From contig JALHOE010000043.1 of NCBI GenBank assembly GCA_022843175.1, forward strand, positions 1-47,995: a stretch of DNA of 47,995 nt. The letters are read 5' to 3'. The position numbers were made by a program, and so were the translations under genes. Positions within the stretch are counted from its first letter, which is position 1. The number at the start of each line of letters is the position of its first letter. A model generated the notes under the pieces. It was given only the letters and a program-made list of their open reading frames with translations. It was not told where the DNA came from and did not search any database. Source of the stretch: Deltaproteobacteria bacterium. GTDB taxonomy: Bacteria; Myxococcota_A; Polyangia; Polyangiales; JADJMO01. Shown here one piece after another: positions 40,494 through 47,995 of the stretch.

Positions 40494-40555
40494 GGCGTCA
40501 CTCAGACAAGAGTGACTAGCGCCTACACTGTGGGTGTCAAGTGGCGCCCGAGGCC

Positions 40556-40640
40556 AGGCGCTCGCTTACGCGCGCGCCTATGGGCTGCGCGCCCAGCGCC
40601 GCTCCCCGCACCGGCCAGGCGCGCGCGTCAGCGAGCGCCT
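40556..40640. repeat. REP-like palindromic repeat pair (second locus)
   Basis: AGGCGCTCGCTTACGCGCGC plus GCCT (40556-40579) and its inverted copy AGGCGCGCGCGTCAGCGAGC plus GCCT (40617-40640) flank a 37-bp core. The second unit is identical to the inverse of 9201-9224, and the first differs from 9201-9224 by one base. It lies 26 bp past the stop of the VWA gene. Confidence 0.75.
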
Positions 40641-40666
40641 CTTCCGGCGGCCGACGTCGACGCCGA

Positions 40667-41833
40667 TCACATCGGCGGCTTGATCTTCGTCGCGCAGCCG
40701 AGCTCCACGCTCACCTTGCCGGTCGGGTCGGCCTTGAGCTTCGTGCACGCGTCGCCGCAGAGGACGATCTTCGTCTTGTCCGCGTTGTACTGCCAGCCGT
40801 TGGCGCCTCCCGCGCACGGCTTGCTCGCATCCTGTTCGATCGTCACCGGAGCGCCGCTCGACGGCGTGTACGTCACGTTGACCTTGGTGGGGTCGAAGGT
40901 CTCGCCGGGCGGCGGCTTGGGCACGAGGATCTCGCACGCGACCGCTGCGGCGAGGCCCTTGCCGACCCCGCTGAACGCGGGACCGAAGTCCTTGTTGCAC
41001 AGCTCGTAGCTGCGGCCGCCGGTGAGCTTGGCGAGGTCGACGTAGACCTGGCCGTTGTTGACCATGCCGTCGCCGCACTTCTGCGAGTTGTCCGAGTCCT
41101 TGGCGCCGCAGATTGGATAGAAGATGTATTTGCGCGCAGTCGCCGTGCCGAAGGTGCCGCTGCCGCGCTTGAGCAGCTCGGCGTCGAACGTGGTGTGAAT
41201 CGGCTCGGGCGTCGGCGCCGAGGCGTTGTCGTCGGTGACGACGATGAATGCCTTGAACGCGTCGGGCCGAAGGAAGTCGTCCCACTTCCCCTTCGTGTCG
41301 TAGGTGCTGAGGATGACCTTGAGCGCGTCCTTCGAGCCGACCTCGTTGGGCACCTGGCGGTAGAGCGGCGGATTCGACGCGCAGCTCGGGCCGCCGAGCG
41401 GAGGGGGCACGCATATGGCCGGAATGAACCCCGGCGGAAAGAGCGGGTTCGGCGGCATCGCGATCATCACGACGCGGTAGTCGACCCCCGACGCCTTGAG
41501 GAAGTCGCTCATCTTGTTGATGTTGTTCTGAACGTTGACCGACTCCTCCTGCATGGAGCCGGAGGTGTCGACGGCGACGATGACGTCGACCGGCGGGCGG
41601 CTCGCCGCGACGGTGCTCTTGGCGCACGCGGCGTCCGACAGCAGCTTGCTGTCGATCGCGACGTCGTCGGTCACGTCGAAGCCGACCGCGCCGTCCTCAC
41701 CCGGCTCGATGCCCGTCGAGGTGTCGGGCTCGAACCCCCCGCCGCTGTCTCGCAGGGAGCCCGTGCCGTCGGTCTCCTTGCCGGCACCACAACCCACCGC
41801 GAGGACTACGAAAGCGAAGAGGGGCGCGCGCAT
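40667..41833 (-). CDS. VWA-domain lipoprotein
   Basis: 388 residues from ATG 41833. Lipobox LAVGC (Cys about 15). The von Willebrand factor A domain begins DVIVAVDTSGSMQEES (about 88-104), containing the MIDAS DxSxS motif. The N-terminal linker is acidic (DVTDDVAIDS). Additional Cys pairs in the C-terminal half (PSCASNP, ICGAKDSDNS, CKDLYK-like patterns in this protein's LCNKDFG and VACEI) suggest disulfide-stabilised binding domains. Such lipoproteins often occur with surface adhesion, but no partner is visible. Confidence 0.82.
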   Translation of the reverse strand: MRAPLFAFVVLAVGCGAGKETDGTGSLRDSGGGFEPDTSTGIEPGEDGAVGFDVTDDVAIDSKLLSDAACAKSTVAASRPPVDVIVAVDTSGSMQEESVNVQNNINKMSDFLKASGVDYRVVMIAMPPNPLFPPGFIPAICVPPPLGGPSCASNPPLYRQVPNEVGSKDALKVILSTYDTKGKWDDFLRPDAFKAFIVVTDDNASAPTPEPIHTTFDAELLKRGSGTFGTATARKYIFYPICGAKDSDNSQKCGDGMVNNGQVYVDLAKLTGGRSYELCNKDFGPAFSGVGKGLAAAVACEILVPKPPPGETFDPTKVNVTYTPSSGAPVTIEQDASKPCAGGANGWQYNADKTKIVLCGDACTKLKADPTGKVSVELGCATKIKPPM

Positions 41834-41906
41834 GGGGCGGCATTGTGAGCTGAGCCGTGGGCCGGTCAACTCGCGCGTCGCATGACGCGACCTTGCCGCG
41901 ACGCGT

Positions 41907-42527
41907 CTACTTGCGCCGCTTCAAACCAGCGAGCGCGGGCGCCACGATCTCCACGAAATACGCCTCTGCGCGCGCGGCCGATCGCACGATAATTTTCCGG
42001 TGCAGCACGAGCGATGCAAAGCCGTGCGCAGTCGTCCACAGCGAGTTGGCGAGATCGCGCGACACGCCCTCAATCAGAGTCTTGTCGCGCTGACCACTCT
42101 CGATCGCGTCGAGCAGGATACGAAAAGCACGCTGAGCCTCGGCTTCGAGCGCCGGAAAGCGCCGGTCGTAATTGAGGCGCGGCCCGAACATGACCCGAAA
42201 GCGCGCCGGTTCGCGAAATGCATAACGAACATATGCACGGCCGATCGACGCGAGCTTCTCCAGCGCGTCGCCGTCGCTCTGCGCTGCTTCGCGCAGGTCG
42301 GCGGCGAGCGCGCGAAAGCCCTCTTCGGCGATCGCCGCCAGGAGCGAGCGCTTGTCTGCGTAATGACGATATGCAGCCGCGTGGGTGACGCCGACCGCGC
42401 GCGCCGCCTCGCGTAGCGTGAAGGCCTCGACGCCCGACTTCTCGATGCGCGGGAGCGCCGCGTCGATCAACGCGCGCGCGAGATCGCCGTGGTGATACGC
42501 GCGCTTGCGGGCGGCGACCTGGGCCAT
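41907..42527 (-). CDS. TetR-family regulator
   Basis: 206 residues. N-terminal helix-turn-helix (about 20-62): ALPRIEKSGVEAFTLREAARAVGVTHAAAYRHYADKR. The C-terminal WHG-type domain (about 95-195) includes FREPARFRVMFGP and LANSLWTTAHGFASLVLHRK, typical of ligand-binding TetR members. The stop of the DUF6786-like gene is only one base before its start, so it is in an operon downstream of that gene. Part of the gene (42000-42250) has lower GC than its neighbours. Its target is unknown. Confidence 0.87.
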   Translation of the reverse strand: MAQVAARKRAYHHGDLARALIDAALPRIEKSGVEAFTLREAARAVGVTHAAAYRHYADKRSLLAAIAEEGFRALAADLREAAQSDGDALEKLASIGRAYVRYAFREPARFRVMFGPRLNYDRRFPALEAEAQRAFRILLDAIESGQRDKTLIEGVSRDLANSLWTTAHGFASLVLHRKIIVRSAARAEAYFVEIVAPALAGLKRRK

Positions 42528-42528
42528 G

Positions 42529-43719
42529 CTACGGCAGCGCGACGCCGAGGACGGCGCGCGCGAGCGGATCGAGCGCGTCGCGCGAGCCGACGAAGTGGAA
42601 CGTGCGGTGGGTGTGCACCAGCGTGGCTCCGGGCGCGAGCTCGGCGCCGGGCGACAACGTCTCGAGCTCGTAGAACCCCCCGAGCGAGGGCTTGCCGGGA
42701 GCGACCGGTCCGTCGTTGTACGCGTTGACGACGTCGCCCGCCCACGGATCGGCGTCTTCCTTCCACACGCCGCTCGGGTAGACCCCGGGGCGGGGCCCGT
42801 CGTACTGCACGATCGTGAGCAGCCCGGCCGAGGGGCTGTAGCTGCCGAGGACGCTCTTGGCGCGGCTCGGGCTGACGCCGATCTTGCTGCGGTGCTGGCC
42901 GTCGCATTTGAACTGGAGGTGGTCCTCCTTCACGGCGAGCCGGTCGCTCGGGACCTTGCCGAAGTAGTCGTCGCGGACGATCGGTCCCTCGCCCTTGGGA
43001 TCGAAGGGGATAAGCGTCGTCGCGTCGCTCGACGGCGCGTACATGCCGAGGATCCACACGTTGACGAGGCCCTTGTCGCGGGTCCACGGCTCCTTGCCGG
43101 AGTTGGTGATCGCGTTGCGCGACTCGAACGCGACCCACTGCACGCCCGCGGGGACCGCGGCGCCGAGCGCGGACTTGGCGCGCGCGCCGTCGATGAGGTC
43201 GATCGTTCGCTCCACGGCGACGTTGAAGGGGGTGCCGGCGTGGCTGGTGAGGCTCAACGCCTTGCGCATCGCGACGCGCTGCTTGGTCTGCTCGGAGACG
43301 TCCCACGCGCCCTCGTTGAAGGCGTGCGGGGTCTGCCAGTGGTCGAAGTCGAGCGGCTTGCCGGGCGCGAAGTAGAGCGAGAACCGGGTGCCCTCGGGGC
43401 CGAGCCAGAAGCGGTCCTCGCCGCCGTAGTTGTCGAACGCCGTCGACACCTTGCCCGCTTCGAAGAATGCGCGGTGCACGAAGCCGAGCCCCGGCCCCTT
43501 GGCGGAGGCCGCGCTCGTCATGACCCGGCCCTGCAGCGCCGGCGACACCGCGACACGGCCGCCGCTCTCGTGCTCGAGCACGACCACCTTCGCGTGCTTG
43601 GCGAGGAAGGCGACGTCTTCGTCGAAGGACCCGGGGGCGGGCGTGGGAGTGGTCGGCATCTTCGGCTGGCTCGAAGCGCACGCGAGGACGAGCGCTGCTG
43701 CGAGGAGGAATCGGCGCAC
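42529..43719 (-). CDS. Secreted protein, DUF6786-like
   Basis: 396 residues from GTG 43719. Signal peptide with a lipobox-like LVLACASS. The protein is otherwise beta-rich: VVVLEHESGGRVAVSPALQGR, FDNYGGEDRFWLGPEGTR, and DALDPLARAVLGVALP at the end. The pattern agrees with what I recall of DUF6786 (galactose-mutarotase-like fold); this is recollection, not a search. It is 28 bp from the divergent MFS gene. An alternative start at 43764 would overlap the transporter gene's start and is disfavoured. Confidence 0.7.
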   Translation of the reverse strand: MRRFLLAAALVLACASSQPKMPTTPTPAPGSFDEDVAFLAKHAKVVVLEHESGGRVAVSPALQGRVMTSAASAKGPGLGFVHRAFFEAGKVSTAFDNYGGEDRFWLGPEGTRFSLYFAPGKPLDFDHWQTPHAFNEGAWDVSEQTKQRVAMRKALSLTSHAGTPFNVAVERTIDLIDGARAKSALGAAVPAGVQWVAFESRNAITNSGKEPWTRDKGLVNVWILGMYAPSSDATTLIPFDPKGEGPIVRDDYFGKVPSDRLAVKEDHLQFKCDGQHRSKIGVSPSRAKSVLGSYSPSAGLLTIVQYDGPRPGVYPSGVWKEDADPWAGDVVNAYNDGPVAPGKPSLGGFYELETLSPGAELAPGATLVHTHRTFHFVGSRDALDPLARAVLGVALP

Positions 43720-43747
43720 GCCCGGAGGGTAGGCGTAGACTCGCGCG

Positions 43748-44959
43748 GTGGGCACCCCCCTCACGTCGTATCAACGGCGCCTGTTCGTCTTCCTCGGCGT
43801 AGCCACCTTCTTCGAGGGCTACGACTTCATGGCGCTGACGCAAATCCTGCCGAATCTACGCGCCGAGTTCGGCCTGTCGCGCGAGGGCGCGGGGGCGATG
43901 GTCGCGACGATCAACGTGGGAACCGTCGTCGCCTACCTCCTCGTGCGTCACGCCGACCGGTGGGGGCGTCGTCGCGTCCTCTCGGTCACCATCGCTGGCT
44001 ACACCGTCGCGACCGGCCTCAGCGGGCTCTCTCCCAACGTCTATGTGTTCGCGCTGCTCCAGCTCGTCGCGCGCGTGTTCCTCATCGGCGAGTGGGCGAC
44101 GAGCCTCGTCTACGCGGCAGAGGAGTTCCCCGCCGATCGCCGGGGGATGGTGATCGGCGCGATCAACGCGCTGTCGAGCCTCGGCGCCATTCTGTGCGCG
44201 GGCACCGTGCCGCTGCTCCTCGCAACTCGGCTCGGGTGGCGCGCGCCGTACTTCCTCGGCGTGCTCCCGCTCCTCATCCTCATCTTCGCGCGGCGCGGGC
44301 TCCGGGAGACGCGGCGGTTCGAGGAGCAGGTTCGGGGTGCGCCGCGTGGGTTCACCGCGATCTGGCGCTCGCCCTATCGCCACCGTCTGCTGCGGATGGG
44401 CCTGATCTGGATGGCGACGTATGTCTGTACGCAGAACGCGATCACGTTCTGGAAGGAGTTCGCGCTCGCCGAGCGCGGCCTCACCGACGCGCAGGTTGGC
44501 ATGTCGATCAGCATCGCCGCCGTGTTCTCGATGCCGATGGTGTTCGCGGTCGGACCGTTTCTCGATCGCTTCGGGCGAAGGCGCGGGGCCGTGGTGATCT
44601 TCCTCGCGACCGCGCTCGGCGTGCTCGGTGCGTACGGGTTCCACGAGCGCACAGCGCTCACCGCGGCCCTCGTCGTCGCCATCTTCGGCGCCAGCGCGGT
44701 GCTCCCGGTGCTCAACGCGTTCAACACCGAGCTGTTCCCCACCGAGCTCCGCGGCGACGCGATCGCTTGGTCGAACAACCTGATCGGTCGCATCGGCTAC
44801 GTCGCGTCGCCGGCCCTCGTCGGCGTGATCGCCGGGCAGACCGGCTGGGGCGCGGCGGTGCGAATCACGGCTGTCTTCCCGCTCATCGCGCTCGTGATGA
44901 TCCTCGCGTTCCTACCCGAGACGCGCGCCCGCGAGCTCGAGGAGACAGCCGCGCTCTGA
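43748..44959 (+). CDS. Major facilitator superfamily transporter
   Basis: 403 residues with GTG start. Twelve hydrophobic segments are expected: FLGVATFFEGYDFMALTQI (helix 1, carrying the GYDF motif), the loop motif HADRWGRRRVLSVT (motif A, G-x-x-x-D/R-R-x-G-R-R-R), and later PFLDRFGRRRGAVV in the second half. The GYDF pattern fits aromatic-acid:H+ symporter-like members such as PcaK. It starts 28 bp from the divergent lipoprotein gene. The substrate cannot be inferred from neighbours. Confidence 0.9.
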   Translation: MGTPLTSYQRRLFVFLGVATFFEGYDFMALTQILPNLRAEFGLSREGAGAMVATINVGTVVAYLLVRHADRWGRRRVLSVTIAGYTVATGLSGLSPNVYVFALLQLVARVFLIGEWATSLVYAAEEFPADRRGMVIGAINALSSLGAILCAGTVPLLLATRLGWRAPYFLGVLPLLILIFARRGLRETRRFEEQVRGAPRGFTAIWRSPYRHRLLRMGLIWMATYVCTQNAITFWKEFALAERGLTDAQVGMSISIAAVFSMPMVFAVGPFLDRFGRRRGAVVIFLATALGVLGAYGFHERTALTAALVVAIFGASAVLPVLNAFNTELFPTELRGDAIAWSNNLIGRIGYVASPALVGVIAGQTGWGAAVRITAVFPLIALVMILAFLPETRARELEETAAL

Positions 44960-44977
44960 CGCGGGGCGATGCGTTAC

Positions 44978-45032
44978 GCCCCAGTGACGCGCAAAGACTT
45001 GTCCGTTTGGCCCTGAAGGTGCATCACTGGGC
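44978..45032. promoter_or_regulatory. Inverted repeat upstream of the DUF2188 gene
   Basis: GCCCCAGTGACGC (44978-44990) and GCATCACTGGGC (45021-45032) form an imperfect hairpin or operator with a core of CAGTGA/TCACTG, separated by 30 bases. It ends 5 bp before the start codon, so it overlaps the ribosome-binding region of the gene, where it could control expression. Confidence 0.35.
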
Positions 45033-45037
45033 GCGCC

Positions 45038-45259
45038 ATGGAGCTCACCACGTATCGAGTGCGTCCTCTCGTCAACGGTTGGAAGGTCGAGGCAGACGGT
45101 GCGGACATCGCACCGACCATGCGCGAGACCAAGGCCGACGCGATGCACACCGCCTACTCGCTCGCGCGCGGCACGGTCCACGAGATCGTGGTCCTCGACA
45201 AGGACGGCAAGGTCGAGAGCGTGTTTCCGCCGACCAACGCCGAGATGGACGGCGCGTAG
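45038..45259 (+). CDS. DUF2188-family small protein
   Basis: 73 residues. The family pattern is visible in VNGWKVEADGADIAPTMRETKADAMHTAYSLARG followed by VHEIVVLDKDGKVE (about 11-62). Such short proteins are found in many bacteria and have a simple alpha/beta fold; a function is not established. The gene is flanked by the MFS gene (79 bp upstream) and a strong hairpin region downstream. Start ATG 45038 lies a few bases past the inverted repeat. Confidence 0.78.
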   Translation: MELTTYRVRPLVNGWKVEADGADIAPTMRETKADAMHTAYSLARGTVHEIVVLDKDGKVESVFPPTNAEMDGA

Positions 45260-45269
45260 AGCTCTACGC
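45254..45269. repeat. 16-bp perfect palindrome over the DUF2188 stop codon
   Basis: GCGTAGAGCTCTACGC is self-complementary and contains the TAG stop. It could be a protein-binding site or help form the 3' end of the transcript. Confidence 0.4.
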
Positions 45270-45275
45270 AGCGAC

Positions 45276-45320
45276 TGCGAACGACGTCCTCCCGCGTTCG
45301 CAGGGGGACGTCTTCTTTTG
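45276..45320 (+). terminator. Terminator with an overlapping alternative hairpin
   Basis: GACGTCC (45283-45289) pairs with GGACGTC (45306-45312) and is followed by TTCTTTTG, a Rho-independent pattern. A second hairpin, TGCGAAC (45276-45282) with GTTCGCA (45296-45302), shares the same bases in a way that makes the two exclusive. It lies between the DUF2188 gene and the lectin gene. Confidence 0.55.
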
Positions 45321-45338
45321 TTCACGCCCGTGACAGGG

Positions 45339-45974
45339 ATGCCGCGGTGCGCCAAGATCGCACCCGTGGTTCGGTTGAGTCCCGCCGTCTGCTTGTTGCT
45401 GCTCTTGGGCTGCAGCGTCGATGCGCGCGGACTCGGCGCGGCTCCGATGCGCGACGCCGCGGAGCCCGACACTGCGATCGAGGAGGACACCGCGGTCGCG
45501 GTCGACGATGTCGCCGTCGACACGGCCAAGCCCCTGGCGGACGCGCCGACCGGCGACGGGGGGCCCATCTTCGACGCGCCGTCGCCGCTCCCCGGCTGCA
45601 CCGTCGGCTTTCGGCTCGGCCACGAGTATCTGTTCTGCGAGAACACGGCGAACTGGGATCAGGCGCGCAACACCTGCCGCATCGCGGGCTACGACCTCGC
45701 CGTCGTCTCCGATCGACCGGAGCACGACTTCATCCTCGGCCAGCTCAAGGGCAAGTCGAAGGACCAGTTCCACATCGGGCTCACCGACCGCGACGACGAG
45801 GGCAACTTCGTCTGGGTCGACAAGAGCAAGCCCGGCTTCACGAGCTGGGCCGGGTGGCAGCCGGACAACTGGCTGTTCGCCGAGGATTGCGTCGTCGTGC
45901 GCAAGGACGGCACCTGGAACGACGTCGACTGCACGGACGGCCCGAAGGAGGGATTCGTCTGCGAGTCGCTGTGA
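45339..45974 (+). CDS. C-type lectin-domain lipoprotein
   Basis: 211 residues from ATG 45339; GTG 45366 is an alternative. Lipobox LLLLLGC. An acidic linker (about 35-78) leads to one C-type lectin-like domain: CTVGFRLGHEYLFCENTANW, the Cys pairs at CRIAGYDLAV and EDCVVV...CTDG...FVCES, GLTDRDDEGNFVW, QPDNW and the WND motif (TWNDVDC). The QPDN and WND positions are the calcium/carbohydrate site in classical members, so ligand binding is plausible. It is probably surface-anchored. The terminator upstream implies its own transcript. Confidence 0.82.
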   Translation: MPRCAKIAPVVRLSPAVCLLLLLGCSVDARGLGAAPMRDAAEPDTAIEEDTAVAVDDVAVDTAKPLADAPTGDGGPIFDAPSPLPGCTVGFRLGHEYLFCENTANWDQARNTCRIAGYDLAVVSDRPEHDFILGQLKGKSKDQFHIGLTDRDDEGNFVWVDKSKPGFTSWAGWQPDNWLFAEDCVVVRKDGTWNDVDCTDGPKEGFVCESL

Positions 45975-46001
45975 GCGCAAAATCATAGTAGAGCGTCCGC
46001 C

Positions 46002-46442
46002 ATGGCCAGCTTGACCGAAGCGCTGAACGACGAAACCAAGAAGCCCGTTGTCGTCGACGACTGCTGCACCCTCATCGACGAAGAAGTGAAAGAGAAGAGC
46101 GGCCTCTCCGGCCTCGCGATCAAGGCCGGCTACGGCGCGGTCAAGGGCATCAAGCCCGGCTTCATCCGCCACGTCGTCAACGATCTCCTGCCGGAGTTCG
46201 CCCTCGGGCTCGACCCGATCCACGCCGAAGCCGTCGCGCAGAACAAGCCGGTCCCCGCGTACTTCGAGGCCAACGCCGGCCGCGTCGCAGACGCGCTCCT
46301 CGCCATCACCGACGAGAAGGCGAAGAAGGCCAAGAGCGGCGTCGTGAAGGGCACCTACGAGAAGCTCCGCCCCACGGCGAAGAAGCACGTCGAGACCGCC
46401 GCCCCGCGCCTCGGCCGCCTCATCGAGAAGCACGCGAAGTAG
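46002..46442 (+). CDS. Conserved small protein, DUF6918-like
   Basis: 146 residues. Mostly helical and Lys-rich, starting MASLTEALNDETKKPVVVDD, with CCTLIDEEVKEKSGLSGL and AIKAGYGAVKGIKPGFI, and a basic C-terminal end (GRLIEKHAK). The pattern agrees with a conserved actinobacterial and myxobacterial family that I recall as DUF6918, but I have not verified this. There is no signal peptide, so it is cytoplasmic. It is 27 bp after the lectin gene and ends 3 bp before the convergent modC stop. The function is unknown. Confidence 0.72.
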   Translation: MASLTEALNDETKKPVVVDDCCTLIDEEVKEKSGLSGLAIKAGYGAVKGIKPGFIRHVVNDLLPEFALGLDPIHAEAVAQNKPVPAYFEANAGRVADALLAITDEKAKKAKSGVVKGTYEKLRPTAKKHVETAAPRLGRLIEKHAK

Positions 46443-46445
46443 CCG

Positions 46446-47414
46446 CTACACGCGCTCGAGCGCGTGGCTCTTGATCACCAGGAACACGCGCTGTCCCGGC
46501 GTGAGCGCGAGGCTATCGACCGCCGAGTCGGTGAGCTTCGCGCGCAGCCGCTCGCCGAGCGCGTCGACCTCGACCAGCGCGTCGTCGCCGACCGCGTCGA
46601 TGGCGGCGATCTGCGCCGGGATCACGTTGCGCGCCGAGATCGCCGCGGGCCGCTCGGTGGCGATCATGATCTCCGACGCCGGCAGCGCGTAGGTCGCGCG
46701 GCCCTCGGCGCCGCGCGGGACCGCGATGGTGTCGCCGCTCGCGAGCGTGAGCAGGCCGTCGCGCGCCTCGCCGGAGAGCAGGTTGTCGACGCGGAGGTCG
46801 GGGACCGCTGCGGCGAGCGCCGACGTGATCGGACCGACGCTGTGCAGCTTGCCGCCACGGAGCACCAGCGCGTGCGTCGCGATCGCGGCCGCCTCGCCGA
46901 GGTCGTGGGTCACGAGCAGCACGGGGACCCTGGCGTGGAGCCGCAGCAGGAAGGGCACGATGCGGCCGCGGTGCGCGACGTCGACGGCGGCGAGCGGCTC
47001 GTCGAGGAGGAGCAAGCGCGGATCGCTCGCGAGCGCGCGGGCGAGGGCCACGCGCTGCCGCTCACCACCCGAGAGCGTGGTGACCGAACGGCGCAGCAGC
47101 GGGCGGAGCTCGAAGAGATCGAGCGCCTCGTCGATGGCGACGCGGGCGCCGAACGCGATGTTGCCGGCGACGTCCAGGTGGGGAAACAGCCCGATCTCCT
47201 GCGGCACCCAGCCGACGCGGCGCTGATGCGGCGGCAGCGCAGAGAGGTCGGTCCCGTCGACGATCACGCGGCCCGAGCCGAGCGCGACGCTCTCGAGGAG
47301 CGTGCTCTTGCCGGCCCCGGACGCGCCGAGGATCGCGACGGCGCGCGCGTCGATCGTGGTCGCGACGCGGAGGGCGAAGTCGTCGCGACGGACGTCGAGG
47401 TCGAGCTCGATCAC
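46446..47414 (-). CDS. modC: Molybdate ABC transporter ATP-binding protein
   Basis: 322 residues from GTG 47414, overlapping the modB stop (GTGA). Walker A GASGAGKST (30-38), the signature LSGGERQRVALARAL, Walker B LLLLDEPLAAVD and H-loop LVTHD are present. The C-terminal 70 residues form a molybdate-type TOBE domain (ARNVIPAQIAAIDAVGDD to the end). The TOBE domain and the ModB partner support molybdate over sulfate; with no modA in the window, tungstate or a related anion cannot be excluded. Confidence 0.9.
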   Translation of the reverse strand: MIELDLDVRRDDFALRVATTIDARAVAILGASGAGKSTLLESVALGSGRVIVDGTDLSALPPHQRRVGWVPQEIGLFPHLDVAGNIAFGARVAIDEALDLFELRPLLRRSVTTLSGGERQRVALARALASDPRLLLLDEPLAAVDVAHRGRIVPFLLRLHARVPVLLVTHDLGEAAAIATHALVLRGGKLHSVGPITSALAAAVPDLRVDNLLSGEARDGLLTLASGDTIAVPRGAEGRATYALPASEIMIATERPAAISARNVIPAQIAAIDAVGDDALVEVDALGERLRAKLTDSAVDSLALTPGQRVFLVIKSHALERV

Positions 47415-47995
47415 GGCGCGGGGCTCCTTCGGCGCATCAACAGCTCGGTCGTCCACACCGCCGCGAACGCGAGCGCGACGGTGATCCACACCAGCCGCAG
47501 CGCGCCCGGGTCGTCGCCGGCCTGCGTGCGGCGGAAGATCGCGAGGGCGAGCGTCTGGGTCTCGCCCTCGATGTTGCCGGCCACCAGGATCGTCGCGCCG
47601 AACTCGCCGAGCGCGCGCGAGAACGCGAGGAGCAGCCCGGCCGCCACGCCGCGGGATGCGAGCGGCAGCGACACCCGACGAAACGCCGCGAACGGCGAGG
47701 CGCCGAGCGTGCGCGCGACCTTGACGAGGAGCGGATCGACCTCCTCGAACGCCGTGCGCGCGGAGCGGACGAGCAGCGGGAACGACATGACCGCGGTCGC
47801 CAGCACCACGCCGCGAAAGGTGAACACCACGTGCTTGCCGAGCGCGCCGAGCGGACCGTTGGGGCGGAGCGCCTGCAGCAGGAGGAGGCCGACCGCGGTG
47901 GGCGGGAGCACCAGGGGGAGCGAGAGGATCGTCTCGAGCACGCCGCGGAGCGGCCCGCGATAGCGCGCGAGCGCGTAGCCGGCGGCGATGCCCGG
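47411..47995 (-). CDS. modB: Molybdate ABC transporter permease (5' end outside window)
   Basis: The gene enters the window without its start: the frame is open through 47995. Visible: LPLVLPPTAVGLLLLQALRPNGPLG, a conserved ModB segment, then FSRALGEFGATILVAGNIEGETQTL, the EAA-type loop that contacts ModC, and a last helix. The overlap with modC fixes the stop. Function: transport of molybdate across the cytoplasmic membrane together with ModC and a binding protein. About 194 of the expected 225 residues are visible. Confidence 0.88.
   Translation of the reverse strand, partial: PGIAAGYALARYRGPLRGVLETILSLPLVLPPTAVGLLLLQALRPNGPLGALGKHVVFTFRGVVLATAVMSFPLLVRSARTAFEEVDPLLVKVARTLGASPFAAFRRVSLPLASRGVAAGLLLAFSRALGEFGATILVAGNIEGETQTLALAIFRRTQAGDDPGALRLVWITVALAFAAVWTTELLMRRRSPAP

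Noticed and set aside
45276-45312. H-type pseudoknot formed by the four arms
   Set aside because: There is no base between the first and second arm and only three between the third and fourth, too short to span 7-bp stems, so exclusive hairpins are more likely.

Overview
The window is GC-rich (about 70 % by eye), with strong third-position GC bias, almost no gaps between genes and very many short lipoproteins with Cys-containing lipoboxes. FHA, KGG-repeat, PAN, C-type lectin, VWA, DUF2332 and DUF4139 proteins occur alongside a papain-like lipoprotein, duplicated ATP-grasp enzymes and a sigma-54-like promoter. Together these point to a myxobacterium, probably Polyangia. This is inferred from content; there is no rRNA or marker gene in the window. 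I saw no tRNA, rRNA, CRISPR array, insertion sequence or prophage. No stretch over 300 bases lacks a gene.

Left part (1-9.7 kb): two tandem paralogous small proteins, the first cut by the window edge, share an identical 13-residue C-terminal tail. They converge on a radical SAM/SPASM enzyme, which is followed by an aldo/keto-reductase-fold protein that has lost most catalytic residues and by a glyoxalase I. I regard this as a candidate undescribed modification system. Next come a TerB-like protein, a papain-like lipoprotein, a GMC oxidoreductase, a secreted glutaredoxin and a large DUF4139/OmpA-like lipoprotein, followed by a palindromic repeat cluster that recurs 31 kb away.

9.7-20 kb: a leftward operon encodes an M50 protease, an HlyD-type adaptor, a LolD/MacB-type ATPase and two FtsX-type permeases, joined by 1-4 base overlaps. 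Then a LysR regulator diverges from an NAD(P)-binding reductase over a 23-bp dyad. An FHA protein, a primary-type sigma factor, a PAN lipoprotein, a short-chain dehydrogenase and a KGG-repeat stress protein follow.

20-29.7 kb: a biosynthesis-like island. On the right-pointing strand a protein of two fused D-Ala-D-Ala-ligase-like ATP-grasp modules is coupled to a GNAT acetyltransferase. Converging on them is a leftward run: DUF2332, glycosyltransferase, third ATP-grasp ligase, GNAT-methyltransferase fusion, MATE exporter and 2-oxoglutarate/Fe(II) oxygenase, nearly all with overlapping stop/start codons. It reads as a pathway for a small ligated, methylated, hydroxylated and exported amino-acid-derived product; the product is unknown.

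29-48 kb: RraA-like protein, an M15 carboxypeptidase lipoprotein, an M50-CBS protease, an unusual inositol-monophosphatase/ADP-ribosylglycohydrolase fusion, heme A synthase (overlapping the fusion gene by 123 bp), two acyl-CoA dehydrogenases, an AT-hook/winged-helix protein, a fold-type III PLP enzyme divergent from a TrmB regulator, several lipoproteins, a TetR regulator, an MFS transporter, a DUF2188 protein, a C-type-lectin lipoprotein, and the molybdate importer genes modC and modB (modB cut by the window edge).
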